A DNA stretch of 64,000 nucleotides from Bacillus sp. 165. Lineage in GTDB: Bacteria > Bacillota > Bacilli > Bacillales > Bacillaceae_G. A program made the translations under genes and the position numbers. The notes beneath the pieces are model-generated. The model was not told where the DNA came from. It worked only from the letters and a program-made list of their open reading frames with translations, and made no database searches. Shown in pieces: positions 17,590-26,132 of the stretch. The stretch's first letter is position 1. Every line of letters begins with the position of its first letter. The DNA is taken from positions 62,001 through 126,000 of the forward strand of contig NZ_JAGHKQ010000003.1 in assembly GCF_017742235.1 (NCBI RefSeq), written 5' to 3'.

Positions 17590-19251
17590 ATGAAAAAAAC
17601 GTGGTGGAAAGAAGCGACAGCATATCAAATTTATCCTCGTAGCTTTATGGATTCAAACGGGGATGGGATTGGGGATATACAAGGCATTATTTCAAAGTTG
17701 GATTATTTAAAGGAACTTGGCATCGATGTTATATGGGTATGTCCGTTTTATAAATCTCCAAATGATGATAATGGATACGATATCAGCGATTACCAAGAGA
17801 TTATGGATGTTTTTGGTACAATGGAAGACTTTGACACACTTCTTAGCGAAGTGCATGCACGTGGCATGAAGCTGATCATTGACCTTGTAATTAATCATAC
17901 AAGCGATGAGCATCCGTGGTTTATCGAATCCCGCTCTTCAAAGAATAATCCAAAACGTGATTGGTACATTTGGAGAGACGGAAAAGACGGGAAAGAGCCG
18001 AGCAACTGGGAGAGTATTTTCAGCGGCTCTGCATGGGAATATGATGAAAAAACAGAGCAGTATTATTTGCATGTATTTTCCAGAAAACAGCCGGATGTGA
18101 ACTGGGAAAATCCAGAGGTTCGCTTTGCGTTGTATGAAATGATGAATTGGTGGCTAGACAAAGGAATTGACGGATTCCGCGTGGACGCGATTTCACATAT
18201 AAAGAAAAAAGAGGGCTTCCCTGATATGCCGAATCCGAAGGGGCTTGAGTATGTTCCTTCATTTGATGGTCATATGAATCAAGAAGGAATACAAGAGTAT
18301 TTACAAGAGCTCAAAGAGCAAACGTTTGCTAAATATGACATTATGACCGTCGGAGAGGCGAACGGAGTTAAGGTTGAAGACGCAGATGAATGGGTCGGCG
18401 AAGAAAATGGGAAATTCAACATGGTATTTCAATTTGAACACTTGGACCTTTGGGATAAAGATAAAGCAGGGGAAATTGACGTTGTATCGTTAAAGAAAAC
18501 GTTGACGAAATGGCAAAAAGGGTTAGAAAATCGCGGCTGGAATGCATTGTTTATTGAAAATCATGACAAAGCCCGTGTAGTTTCAACTTGGGGTAATGAT
18601 AAAGACTATCGTGTGGAAAGCGCAAAAGCGTTTGCTGCTATGTACTTTTTAATGCAGGGCACACCGTTCATTTACCAAGGACAAGAAATTGGGATGACAA
18701 ACGTACGATTTGAAACGATCGAAGAGTATGATGATGTAGCAATGAAAAACTATTATCGTATTGAAACCGAGAAAGGAAGCTCTCACCTTGACATTATGGA
18801 GGTTATCTGGAACAGCGGTCGCGATAACTCCCGTACTCCAATGCAATGGAATTCGTCGAAACATGCAGGCTTTACTACCGGTACTCCATGGATGGGTGTA
18901 AATGAAAATTATGAAACCCTCAATGTGGAAGCGGCAATACAGGACCCAAATTCTGTATATACCTTCTATAAAAAAATGATAAAGCTTCGTAAAGAACATG
19001 AACTGTTTGTGTACGGTACGTACGAGTTGATACTGCCTGAGGACCCATGTATATATGCATACACGCGCACGCTCGGGGATAAGCGCGCTGTAGTAATCAG
19101 TAACTTAACGAACAAAACGGTTTCATATGAATGCAGAGACTTTGCTTTATCTTCAAGCAATCTTATGTTACAAAACTATGATGTGAAGCAGCATAGCAAT
19201 GTATACGCATTTGATCTGCAGCCGTATGAAGCGAGAGTATATTTTATTTAA
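17590..19251 (+). CDS. GH13 alpha-glucosidase, probable alpha-1,4 preference
   Basis: A 553-residue paralogue of the upstream enzyme, 31 bp further on and led by AAAAGGAG. Catalytic Asp199 (GFRVDAIS), Glu256 (TVGEAN) and Asp326 (ENHDK). Here Ala200 follows the nucleophile (VDAISHIKKK), as in alpha-1,4-acting members of the subfamily, against Val in the first enzyme. The pair would thus split a mixed malto/isomalto diet. A strong terminator follows, closing the ROK-glucosidase operon. Trehalose-6-phosphate hydrolase is an alternative, less likely from the loop residues. Confidence 0.88.
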   Translation: MKKTWWKEATAYQIYPRSFMDSNGDGIGDIQGIISKLDYLKELGIDVIWVCPFYKSPNDDNGYDISDYQEIMDVFGTMEDFDTLLSEVHARGMKLIIDLVINHTSDEHPWFIESRSSKNNPKRDWYIWRDGKDGKEPSNWESIFSGSAWEYDEKTEQYYLHVFSRKQPDVNWENPEVRFALYEMMNWWLDKGIDGFRVDAISHIKKKEGFPDMPNPKGLEYVPSFDGHMNQEGIQEYLQELKEQTFAKYDIMTVGEANGVKVEDADEWVGEENGKFNMVFQFEHLDLWDKDKAGEIDVVSLKKTLTKWQKGLENRGWNALFIENHDKARVVSTWGNDKDYRVESAKAFAAMYFLMQGTPFIYQGQEIGMTNVRFETIEEYDDVAMKNYYRIETEKGSSHLDIMEVIWNSGRDNSRTPMQWNSSKHAGFTTGTPWMGVNENYETLNVEAAIQDPNSVYTFYKKMIKLRKEHELFVYGTYELILPEDPCIYAYTRTLGDKRAVVISNLTNKTVSYECRDFALSSSNLMLQNYDVKQHSNVYAFDLQPYEARVYFI

Positions 19252-19280
19252 AAAAGTGAGGGGATATCCCCTCACTTTTA
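19251..19280. terminator. Bidirectional terminator of the glucosidase operon
   Basis: AAAAAGTGAGGGG and its complement form a 12-13 bp stem with A and T runs on both sides; the convergent SDR gene ends inside it. Confidence 0.85.
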
Positions 19281-20030
19281 TTTTTGATTAATCCTTACGA
19301 TGCCGCCTTGTTCAAATTGCTTCGTAGTTAATAAATCAATAACAGCATCCGCCACATAATCAGGAGAAAGAAGCTGTCCCTCTTCCTTCAATGCCAAAAA
19401 GCGCTCCACGTCTACAAAATCTTCTTTGCTAGAGCTGCGGATTTCTGCCTGCATATCTGTATCGACTACACCTGGAGCGAAGGAAATGATTTTCGCAGGA
19501 TGTTCATTTTGCTCTTCTTCTACTGCAATGCAGCGTGTAAACATATCAACCCCGGCTTTGGAAGTACAATAAGCGCCCCACCCAAAGATTGGGTTTTTAC
19601 CTGCTCCTGATGAGATATTAATAATACGTTTTTCTATGGCAAGGTCTTTTGTACGCTTCAAAAATTCAGAAGTTAACAGCATTGGAGCAAGCAAGTTTAT
19701 ATGTACATTTTCAATGATGTCTTCATGTTCTGCCCGTGCAATTGGTTTCGTAGGAGCAACAATACCTGCATTATTAATAAGAGAAATAGAATCTACACGA
19801 GACAAATCAATGTGTGAAAAAATTTGTTCTGCTAACGAATGTATATCATGAATGCTTTGTAAATCAAATAAAATAGTATGCACTATGGCACCTTTTTTCT
19901 TTGCTTCTTGTATGATATGTTCATTTGGCTTACGTGACACAGAGATTAAAACCATTTTCTCATGCAATAGCTTATGTGCAATTGCCTCCCCCAAGCCGCG
20001 TGATGCCCCGGTTAAAATAACATAGTTCAT
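19278..20030 (-). CDS. yueD: Short-chain reductase, sepiapterin/benzil reductase type
   Basis: A 250-residue SDR starting MNYVILTGASRGLGEAIA, with TGASRGLG at 7-14, NNAG, INISSGAG (catalytic serine) and the YCTSK pair of catalytic Tyr and Lys. The form GWGAYCTSKAGVDMFTR and FAPGVVDTDMQ is that of the YueD/sepiapterin-reductase-like group, whose Bacillus cereus member reduces benzil to (S)-benzoin; the natural substrate is unknown. Likely NADPH dependent and cytosolic. Convergent with the glucosidases, divergent from patB. Confidence 0.82.
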   Translation of the reverse strand: MNYVILTGASRGLGEAIAHKLLHEKMVLISVSRKPNEHIIQEAKKKGAIVHTILFDLQSIHDIHSLAEQIFSHIDLSRVDSISLINNAGIVAPTKPIARAEHEDIIENVHINLLAPMLLTSEFLKRTKDLAIEKRIINISSGAGKNPIFGWGAYCTSKAGVDMFTRCIAVEEEQNEHPAKIISFAPGVVDTDMQAEIRSSSKEDFVDVERFLALKEEGQLLSPDYVADAVIDLLTTKQFEQGGIVRINQK

Positions 20031-20178
20031 AAAATAGTGTCTCCTTTATGTACGTGGATTTGCCGTTAATTATAGAATGACTTCTCAGAAAATACAACTT
20101 ATAAACAAGGAAATAGAAACATTTACGAGAATGAGAGAAGTATGCTGCGATAAACCATAAAAGATAGGAGAGTCTACT

Positions 20179-21357
20179 ATGGATAATTTTGATGAAGTAA
20201 TCAACCGAAGGCATACAAACTCTATTAAGTGGGACTACACAGACATCGTATTTGGCACAGAGGAAGAGTTATTGCCATTATGGGTGGCAGATATGGATTT
20301 TAAGACGGACAGTTCCATCGTGGAAGCGATTAAGGAAAGGGCGGAGCATGGCATTTTTGGATATGCAGGCAAGCCCGATTCCTATCTCGAAGCAATAGCA
20401 GATTGGCAGGAGCGCAGACATAATTGGAAAATTGAGAAAGAGTGGCTCGTATATTCTCCAGGGGTGGTGCCGTCGTTAAGCTTTTCAATTCTAGCATTTA
20501 CTGAGCCAGGTGATGCAGTACTGGTGCAATCACCTGTGTACTATCCGTTTTTTTCCGTCGTCACAAATCATAATAGAAGGTTGGTCATCAACCGGTTAAC
20601 CAAAAAAAACAACAGCTTTGCAATCGATTGGGAGGACTTAGAGCAAAAGCTGCAAACAGAGAATATAAAAATGCTGCTTCTATGCAGTCCGCATAATCCA
20701 GCGGGCAGGGTATGGAAAAAGGAAGAGCTTATGAGACTGGCTGCGTTATGTATCGAATACAATGTTGTGGTAGTCTCTGATGAAATTCATTCTGATCTCG
20801 TATTAAAGGAGCATACTCATACACCATTTGCTTCTTTATCAGAAGAGATTAGAGAACGAACCATTACTTGCATTTCTCCTACCAAAACCTTTAACTTGTC
20901 AGGAATACCAGCTTCGAGTGTAGTGATTCCTAACGAGCGGTTAAGAACACAGTTTCAACACGTGGTAAATAAGCTTGGAGTTGGTGTAACGAATTTGTTT
21001 GCTATTGTCGCTACGGAAGCAGCCTATTCAAAAGGGGAGAAATGGCTAGAGGAAGTGCTGGAATATATTGAGGGAAACTATCAATATGTTTGTCAGTTCT
21101 TTATGGAGCACTTTCCAGCTGTAAAGGTGATGAACTTAGAGGGTACATATTTAGCCTTGCTGGACTATGGAAGCTTGTCCCTTTCGAAGCAGGAAATGGA
21201 AGAGCTGCTGTTAAAAAAAGCGAAGGTAGCCTTTCAAGACGGCAGCTTATTTGGTGAAGGGGGAGAAGGATTGCTGCGGGTGAACATCGCTTGTCCGAGA
21301 GCTACACTGAAAGAAGCTGTAGAGAGATTTATACAAGCGATGAAGGACACTAAGTGA
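20179..21357 (+). CDS. patB: PLP-dependent cystathionine beta-lyase PatB/MalY
   Basis: A 392-residue fold type I aminotransferase-like lyase. Lys236 in SPTKTFNLSG holds PLP; DEIHSD at 201-206 and SPHNPAGR are the usual cofactor motifs; LPLWVADMDF near the start is the PatB/MalY hallmark. It cleaves cystathionine or cysteine S-conjugates to a thiol, pyruvate and ammonia. AGGAGAG lies before ATG 20179. It stands alone with no methionine gene beside it, so a role in cysteine conjugate or thiol turnover is as likely as in methionine synthesis. Confidence 0.9.
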   Translation: MDNFDEVINRRHTNSIKWDYTDIVFGTEEELLPLWVADMDFKTDSSIVEAIKERAEHGIFGYAGKPDSYLEAIADWQERRHNWKIEKEWLVYSPGVVPSLSFSILAFTEPGDAVLVQSPVYYPFFSVVTNHNRRLVINRLTKKNNSFAIDWEDLEQKLQTENIKMLLLCSPHNPAGRVWKKEELMRLAALCIEYNVVVVSDEIHSDLVLKEHTHTPFASLSEEIRERTITCISPTKTFNLSGIPASSVVIPNERLRTQFQHVVNKLGVGVTNLFAIVATEAAYSKGEKWLEEVLEYIEGNYQYVCQFFMEHFPAVKVMNLEGTYLALLDYGSLSLSKQEMEELLLKKAKVAFQDGSLFGEGGEGLLRVNIACPRATLKEAVERFIQAMKDTK

Positions 21358-21384
21358 AGCATGCTGAAGTTTAGCGTGCTTTTA
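21357..21384 (+). terminator. Terminator after patB
   Basis: AAGCATGCT pairs with AGCGTGCTT (one G-U), then T-rich. Confidence 0.65.
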
Positions 21385-21485
21385 TTATATTTTTTATAAA
21401 TTTCATGTACTGTATTAGTGTACAAGCAAGAATTTAAATGTTTTAATAAGATTTGGGAAATAATACACAGCAGGAAGGTGAGCCC

Positions 21486-22013
21486 ATGGCATACGAATTG
21501 GATAGCATTTTAATTTCGGAAGAACAATTAAAGCAAAAAGTGAAAGAACTTGGCGCACAAATGAGAGACGATTTTCAAGGTGAGCCTATCGTATTTATAA
21601 TTGTATTAAAAGGAGCATTTGTCTTTGCAGCTGATTTAATTCGAGAGCTCGAAGGAAAGGTAACCGTTGATTTTGTGGCAGCGTCTAGCTACGGCAATCA
21701 AACGGAAACTACAGGAAAGGTACAGCTGTTAAAGGATATTGATGTGAACATTACAGAAAAGAATGTAGTACTTGTAGAGGATATCATTGATTCTGGTTTG
21801 ACATTAAGCTTTTTAAAAGAGCATTTTCAGCTACATAAGCCAAAATCCATGAGGATTTGTACATTGCTCGATAAACCGGAGCGAAGAAAGGTAGACCTAA
21901 GTGCGGATTATGTAGGCTTTGTTATTCCAGATAGATTTATTGTTGGATATGGCATTGACTATGCAGAAACGTACCGAAACCTGCCATACATTGCTACGGT
22001 GAAGGAAGTATAA
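21486..22013 (+). CDS. hpt: Hypoxanthine phosphoribosyltransferase
   Basis: A 175-residue purine salvage enzyme making IMP or GMP from base and PRPP. VEDIIDSGLT at 97-106 is the PRPP loop, and the DKPERRKVDL and VGYGIDYAE stretches are typical of bacterial HPRT. In Bacillus the main hpt sits in the tilS-hpt-ftsH cluster; this copy stands alone, so it is probably a second one. ATG 21486 has GGAAGGTGAG in front; the TTG at 21453 has no site. Confidence 0.9.
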   Translation: MAYELDSILISEEQLKQKVKELGAQMRDDFQGEPIVFIIVLKGAFVFAADLIRELEGKVTVDFVAASSYGNQTETTGKVQLLKDIDVNITEKNVVLVEDIIDSGLTLSFLKEHFQLHKPKSMRICTLLDKPERRKVDLSADYVGFVIPDRFIVGYGIDYAETYRNLPYIATVKEV

Positions 22014-22038
22014 AAAACGCCTGATTCAGGCGTTTTTT
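22012..22038 (+). terminator. Terminator of hpt
   Basis: AAAAAACGCCTG and CAGGCGTTTTTT pair perfectly over a 3-nt loop; it overlaps the last codons of the convergent sspH. Confidence 0.85.
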
Positions 22039-22216
22039 AATGCTCACAAAGACTGCTTACAGAAACTTCGTGCTCTTGATCCGGAGTATCAGCAGCATAA
22101 ATTCTGGCAGTGCCGTTTTCTTCGTTTACATGCTGAATCATGATTTGCTTACCTTCATATGTTACGTTCACAGATTGCCCCGATTCTGCAATTTGCTTTG
22201 CTCTTCCAATGTTCAT
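22037..22216 (-). CDS. sspH: H-type small acid-soluble spore protein
   Basis: A 59-residue protein beginning MNIGRAKQIAESGQSVNVTY, with the core IQHVNEENGTARIYAADTPD that is diagnostic for SspH (H-type SASP). These minor proteins are made in the forespore and stored in the mature spore. AAGGGGG precedes the ATG, and a sigma-G consensus promoter lies 29 bases above the gene. Its end overlaps the hpt terminator. Confidence 0.93.
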   Translation of the reverse strand: MNIGRAKQIAESGQSVNVTYEGKQIMIQHVNEENGTARIYAADTPDQEHEVSVSSLCEH

Positions 22217-22244
22217 AATTAGCCCCCTTAACTAGATTCCATCT

Positions 22245-22274
22245 TATGATGTCTAACGAGCAGCTATTTCATTC
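22245..22274 (-). promoter_or_regulatory. Sigma-G promoter of sspH
   Basis: Read leftward: GAATG (22274-22270), 18 bp, CATCATA (22251-22245). This fits the forespore consensus GHATR-N18-CATnHTA at every position. Confidence 0.8.
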
Positions 22275-22298
22275 TCACAAAATAGAAATAAAAAACCA

Positions 22299-22327
22299 TT
22301 GACACAGCCTCTTTAGTTTAGTATCTT
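22299..22327 (+). promoter_or_regulatory. Sigma-A-type promoter of the YaaH-like gene
   Basis: TTGACA at 22299-22304, 17 bp, TATCTT at 22322-22327; predicted start near 22334, 27 bases before the gene. Confidence 0.7.
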
Positions 22328-22360
22328 GTTCAAGTATGTGTAAAAAATAGGAGGTTCATC

Positions 22361-22978
22361 ATGAACAACAAGACAGTACAGCATGTGAAAATTACAACAG
22401 CAGATCCATCTGCGTTAGGTTTATTTGGACTTGCAATGGTAACACTCGTGGCATCCTCTCAAAAGCTTGGTTTAACAGAAGGAGTTTCCTTTGTATTACC
22501 ATGGGCTATCTTTTTAGGCGGCTTTGCGCAATTATTTGCTTGCATCCATGATGCAAAGCATAACAATACATTCGGTACAACAGCATTCGGCGGCTTTGCT
22601 TTATTTTGGTTTGGCGTAGGAACATCATGGCTTATTCAATTAGGTGTGTTCGGAAAAGAATTGGCTAGTGCTGTTGATCCGAAACAGCTAGGTTTTGCAT
22701 TTGTCGGTTATTTGATTTTTAGTATTTTTATGACAATCGGAGCAATGGAAACACATAAGGTATTATTTATTATTTTCGTTTTAATTGATTTCCTTTTTAT
22801 CGGCTTGTCTTTAAGTACACTTGGCTTTATGCCGGAAAAAGCACATAAATTAGCGGCTATATCCGAACTTTTTATCTCTCTCTTTTCTTTTTACGGCTCT
22901 GCTGCCGCGGTATTAAATGCTCATTTCGGAAGAGTGTTTTTACCTGTAGGAAAACCATTCGGTATTTTTAAAAAGTAA
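22361..22978 (+). CDS. GPR1/FUN34/YaaH family acetate transporter
   Basis: A 205-residue membrane protein with six hydrophobic helices. DPSALGLFGLAMVT near the N-terminus is a variant of the family NPAPLGL motif, and LPWAIFLGGFAQLFACIHDAKHNNTFG matches the SatP/YaaH fold over successive segments. The family moves acetate or succinate with protons. A consensus promoter lies upstream, AGGAGG precedes the ATG and a terminator follows, so it is a single-gene unit. Confidence 0.85.
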   Translation: MNNKTVQHVKITTADPSALGLFGLAMVTLVASSQKLGLTEGVSFVLPWAIFLGGFAQLFACIHDAKHNNTFGTTAFGGFALFWFGVGTSWLIQLGVFGKELASAVDPKQLGFAFVGYLIFSIFMTIGAMETHKVLFIIFVLIDFLFIGLSLSTLGFMPEKAHKLAAISELFISLFSFYGSAAAVLNAHFGRVFLPVGKPFGIFKK

Positions 22979-22984
22979 CTCGCA

Positions 22985-23014
22985 AACCTCTTGTCACAGT
23001 ACAAGAGGTTTTTT
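22985..23014 (+). terminator. Terminator of the YaaH-like gene
   Basis: AACCTCTTGT and ACAAGAGGTT pair over 6 nt, followed by TTTT. Confidence 0.8.
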
Positions 23015-23056
23015 GCTGTACAGGTTACAATAAAGGTATAGAAAGGAGAAGTGAAC

Positions 23057-23551
23057 ATGAAAATTGTGGTTATATCTGACACACATATTCCGAAAAAAGC
23101 CAAACGTCTCCCCGAAAAACTATTGGTAGACCTTGCAGCTGCCGATCTAATCATTCATGCCGGTGACTGGCAAACGATTGAGGTGTATGAGGAGATAAAG
23201 CAATATGGCCAAATTGCAGGTGTATACGGGAATGTAGATGGAAAGGAAATCATGCAAATGTTTCCTGACAAAATTTTGTTAGAATGCAACGGCTATACAA
23301 TTGGGGTCGTTCATGGACACGGGAAAACTCTAACAACTGAACAACGGGCACTAGCTGCATTTGAAGAAGAAAATGTAGATTGCATTATTTTTGGGCATTC
23401 TCATATCCCAGTCAAAAAATACATAAACAATATATTGCTATTCAATCCCGGTTCTCCAACAGATAAACGCAGACAGCCTTGTTATTCGTATGGTATTTTG
23501 ACGGCCGGAACCAAGCTGCATGCAGAGCATGTGTTTTTTGAGTCAAAGTAA
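23057..23551 (+). CDS. YfcE/MJ0936-type metallophosphoesterase
   Basis: A 164-residue calcineurin-like phosphodiesterase. Metal motifs in order: SDTHIP (residues about 7-12), HAGDW, GNVDG, HGHG and GHSHIP, which together bind two metal ions. Family members hydrolyse cyclic or other phosphodiesters in vitro; the in vivo substrate is unknown. ATG 23057 is eight bases after AAAGGAG, while the GTG at 23051 is too close to it. Confidence 0.88.
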   Translation: MKIVVISDTHIPKKAKRLPEKLLVDLAAADLIIHAGDWQTIEVYEEIKQYGQIAGVYGNVDGKEIMQMFPDKILLECNGYTIGVVHGHGKTLTTEQRALAAFEEENVDCIIFGHSHIPVKKYINNILLFNPGSPTDKRRQPCYSYGILTAGTKLHAEHVFFESK

Positions 23552-23632
23552 TAGAGATATGAAAGCAGGATTTTAGAGAAAAAACTAGAAGTCAACTAGT
23601 TGTATGGGCTATGAGAAAGGGTGGAGAGCTGC

Positions 23633-24553
23633 ATGAAAATAGAATATTTACAGAGTGAAAACACACCAGACTTTATCGCTTATTGTAAAAAATACCGAGA
23701 AAGTGTGGATGACTCCTTTTTAATTGATGAAGAAATAGAGAAGTTCACTCCGGATGATGAAAATCCAACCTACATTGTGTTAGATGAAAAACAGGAAATC
23801 GTAGGAGCGGTATCATTACTGATGGACTCATATTTTCAGCGAGGAAAACGAGCACGATTTCGTATTTTTCACTCTGTGTTGTCAGAGCAAGCTATATACA
23901 AACAAATGCTTGAGACTGTTTTACAGCATGCGGCACGCCTTGAGAAGGTGTTTTTGTTTGTACCGGAAAAAAATAAAGAATTGCAGGCTATGATGCATGC
24001 CTTGCATTTTACAGTTGAACGATATGCCTATATGCTGACGAGAGAAGATAAAGAGGTGCCAGCTTTTTTATTTCCAACTGGATACTCTGTCCGTGCATTT
24101 CAGTTCAATCAAGATGAGGAGGATTATTGCATAGTAAGAAATGCAGGCTTTGCTAAGCTGGCTGGCTCAGAAACGCCTGTTACGCCAGAAGAAATACATA
24201 AGATGCAAGATCGTGATGATTTTATAGAAGAAGGAACCTTTCTATTATATGATGAACAAACACCAGTTGGAGTTGTTCGAACATATAAGGAGGACTTTCA
24301 AGGAGCAATATATTTAGGGGTTGGACCGCTGGCACTAGTTCCAGCACACCAGGGCAAGGGACTTGGCAGAAACCTATTAAGAACAGCGTTGTTACATGGA
24401 CAGAAAATAGGGTTAACAAAAGCAATGCTTAGTGTGAATGCGGATAATGAAAATGCGATTAACCTGTATATTCAGGAAGGATTTCAAAAAGAGGAAGCAT
24501 TTGTTTGCTTTCAATATTTTGTTAAGCAGAACAGATGCAGCGAAAGAGTATAA
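23633..24553 (+). CDS. GNAT family N-acetyltransferase
   Basis: A 306-residue protein with a C-terminal GNAT domain: GVGPLALVPAHQGKGLGRNL is the acetyl-CoA loop (Q-x-x-G-x-G), followed by SVNADNENAINLYIQEGF. The N-terminal half looks like a second, degenerate GNAT fold without the loop. Substrate unknown. ATG 23633 has GGTGGAG in front; the GTG at 23621 lies inside that site. A terminator and a tandem repeat follow. Confidence 0.8.
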   Translation: MKIEYLQSENTPDFIAYCKKYRESVDDSFLIDEEIEKFTPDDENPTYIVLDEKQEIVGAVSLLMDSYFQRGKRARFRIFHSVLSEQAIYKQMLETVLQHAARLEKVFLFVPEKNKELQAMMHALHFTVERYAYMLTREDKEVPAFLFPTGYSVRAFQFNQDEEDYCIVRNAGFAKLAGSETPVTPEEIHKMQDRDDFIEEGTFLLYDEQTPVGVVRTYKEDFQGAIYLGVGPLALVPAHQGKGLGRNLLRTALLHGQKIGLTKAMLSVNADNENAINLYIQEGFQKEEAFVCFQYFVKQNRCSERV

Positions 24554-24603
24554 GATTACAATTGAGAAGAATAAGGATTATCCCTTATGTTCTCGACACA
24601 CTG

Positions 24604-24634
24604 AAAATGACGCATCTCTTAGATGCGTCATTTT
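24604..24634 (+). terminator. Terminator after the GNAT gene
   Basis: AAAATGACGCATCT pairs perfectly with AGATGCGTCATTTT over 3 nt. Confidence 0.8.
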
Positions 24635-24638
24635 ATGG

Positions 24639-25022
24639 TTCGCTGAAAAAGAAAGGGGAGTTGCCGATAAAACGTGGGGTTCGCCGAAAAAGAAAGGGGA
24701 GTTGCCGATAAAACGTGGGGTTCGCCGAAAAAGAAAGAGGAGTTGCCGGTATAACGAGGGGTTCGCCGAAAAAGAAAGGGGAGTTGCCGATAAAACGTGG
24801 GGTTCGCCGAAAAAGAAAGGGGAGTTGCCGATAAAACGTGGGGTTCGCCGAAAAAGAAAGGGGAGTTGCCGATAAAACGTGGGGTTCGCCGAAAAAGAAA
24901 GGGGAGTTGCCGGTATAACGTGGGGTTCGCCGAAAAAGAAAGGGGAGTTGCCGATAAAACGTGGGGTTAACCGAAAAAGAAAGAAAAATCGCCCATAAAT
25001 CGTGAGGTTCGCCGAAAAAGGA
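24639..25022. repeat. 41-bp tandem repeat, nine units and a partial tenth
   Basis: Units start every 41 bp at 24639, 24680, 24721, 24762, 24803, 24844, 24885, 24926, 24967 and 25008. Each has two related halves: TTCGCCGAAAAAGAAAGGGG (then AG) and TTGCCGATAAAACGTGGGG. Units 3 and 7 share a GGTATAACG variant, and unit 9 is degenerate. The period is not a multiple of three, so the lysine/arginine-rich reading across it is not a protein. Confidence 0.95.
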
Positions 25023-25151
25023 CTATCCCTTATTTTTTACATATCAATTCAGGGCAGGTAGTAAAGGGAATAGGAAGTTAATATGTATATAGTATTATTG
25101 TTCCTTGAAGGGGTGAACGTGTGCAAATTTTTTAAAAAAGGAGTGTTTTTG

Positions 25152-25832
25152 TTGACATACCAAAAGGATAACAAGCTGTTTCCCAAAAGTGACTCATCCT
25201 GTTTTCAACCTTTTATCAGTCCAAATCCGATAACCTTGTATAATCCTGTTGAACGATATCCTGATATAGACAAAACAGCCTTTATCGGCCCGTTTACTAG
25301 TGTAATAGGTGATGTAGAAATTAAGGAAAATGTATATGTGGCACCCAATGTGAGTATGCGTGCAGACGAGGGAACTCCCTTTTATATTGGAACCAATACG
25401 AATTTGCAGGATGGAGTCATTTTACACGGAATTGCCAAACGCTATGTAAGTGTCAAGGATAAGAAATATTCCATCTATATTGAAAATGAAGTTTCTGTTG
25501 CTCATAGTGCTCTGATTCATGGGCCGTGTTTTATAGGAAACAATACCTTTGTAGGCTATCATTCAATTGTATATAACGCAATCGTAGGGCCGGATGTATT
25601 TATTTCTCATAACGCAGTTGTGACGAACGGTGTCCGTGTTCCTCCTAAACGATTTGTACCCCCGGGGGCTCATATCGATACGCAGGAGAAGGCAGATGCT
25701 CTCTTTTTGGTAGCCGAAGCAAAAGAGGAATTTGCCAAAACGGTACAGAGCATTAATCAGCAGTTTCCTCCTTCCTATCACATATTGTTTGGAGAACATC
25801 GTTGCTCATGTGGTATGCCATACAATCGTTGA
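25152..25832 (+). CDS. Gamma-carbonic-anhydrase-like hexapeptide-repeat protein
   Basis: A 226-residue left-handed beta-helix protein. After PFTSVIGDVEIKENVYVAPN the repeats carry histidines in LQDGVILHG and VAHSALIHG, matching the zinc ligands of gamma-class carbonic anhydrases (Cam/CamH). The C-terminus has an extra HRCSCGM segment. TTG 25152 follows AAAGGAG by eight bases; a longer form from ATG 25083 is possible but adds an unlikely hydrophobic stretch. Likely trimeric and cytosolic; carbonic anhydrase activity is inferred from the ligands. Confidence 0.75.
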   Translation: MTYQKDNKLFPKSDSSCFQPFISPNPITLYNPVERYPDIDKTAFIGPFTSVIGDVEIKENVYVAPNVSMRADEGTPFYIGTNTNLQDGVILHGIAKRYVSVKDKKYSIYIENEVSVAHSALIHGPCFIGNNTFVGYHSIVYNAIVGPDVFISHNAVVTNGVRVPPKRFVPPGAHIDTQEKADALFLVAEAKEEFAKTVQSINQQFPPSYHILFGEHRCSCGMPYNR

Positions 25833-25846
25833 ACATTTTATGTACA

Positions 25847-26126
25847 ATAAAAAAATCCTTCTTGAGGAAGAAGGATTTATTATTATATGTAGATTGTTTC
25901 CCCGCTCTGCCGTAACTCTGGTGTCTCAAAACCCGCTCTCGCAGGTGGGCATTCTCATTTATTCTTCCAACTTCCTGTTCATGCAGGCATGTTGTACAAA
26001 TAAAATTATTGAATTCCCGAATTAATCTTATAGGTTTGAGACATCAAGGAGCATACGCACATCGCAGGTATGTATCCTCGAATGATGTTGGATTGTTTGT
26101 CTGTGTAAGACAATGAATCACTTGTT
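25847..26126 (-). ncRNA. Structured non-coding RNA, 6S RNA-like
   Basis: Leftward transcript with its own promoter (26133-26161) and an intrinsic terminator: AAATCCTTCTT and AAGAAGGATTT over 4 nt, then seven T in the leftward direction. Inside, 25912-25933 and 26031-26057 pair as a long bulged stem (GTGTCTCAAAACC against GGTTTGAGACAT, extended by CTGC..CGTA against TACG..GCAG). A terminal hairpin at 25958-26005 pairs TTTATT, CAAC and CCTG with CAGG, GTTG and AATAAA. A large asymmetric bubble lies between. Closing stem, central bubble and bulged terminal stem are the 6S RNA plan, and no coding frame fits. Identity as 6S (bsrA/bsrB type) is inferred from shape only. Confidence 0.55.
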
Positions 26127-26132
26127 GCTTTT

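Noticed and set aside
22040-22222. Rightward 60-residue frame after hpt
   Set aside because: It is the shadow of sspH, which has the ribosome site, a spore-protein sequence and a sigma-G promoter on the other strand.
24438-24875. A Lys/Arg-rich open frame running from the GNAT gene into the tandem repeat
   Set aside because: It starts inside the GNAT gene in another frame and only exists because the 41-bp repeat lacks stops in that frame; the period is not a multiple of three and there is no ribosome site.
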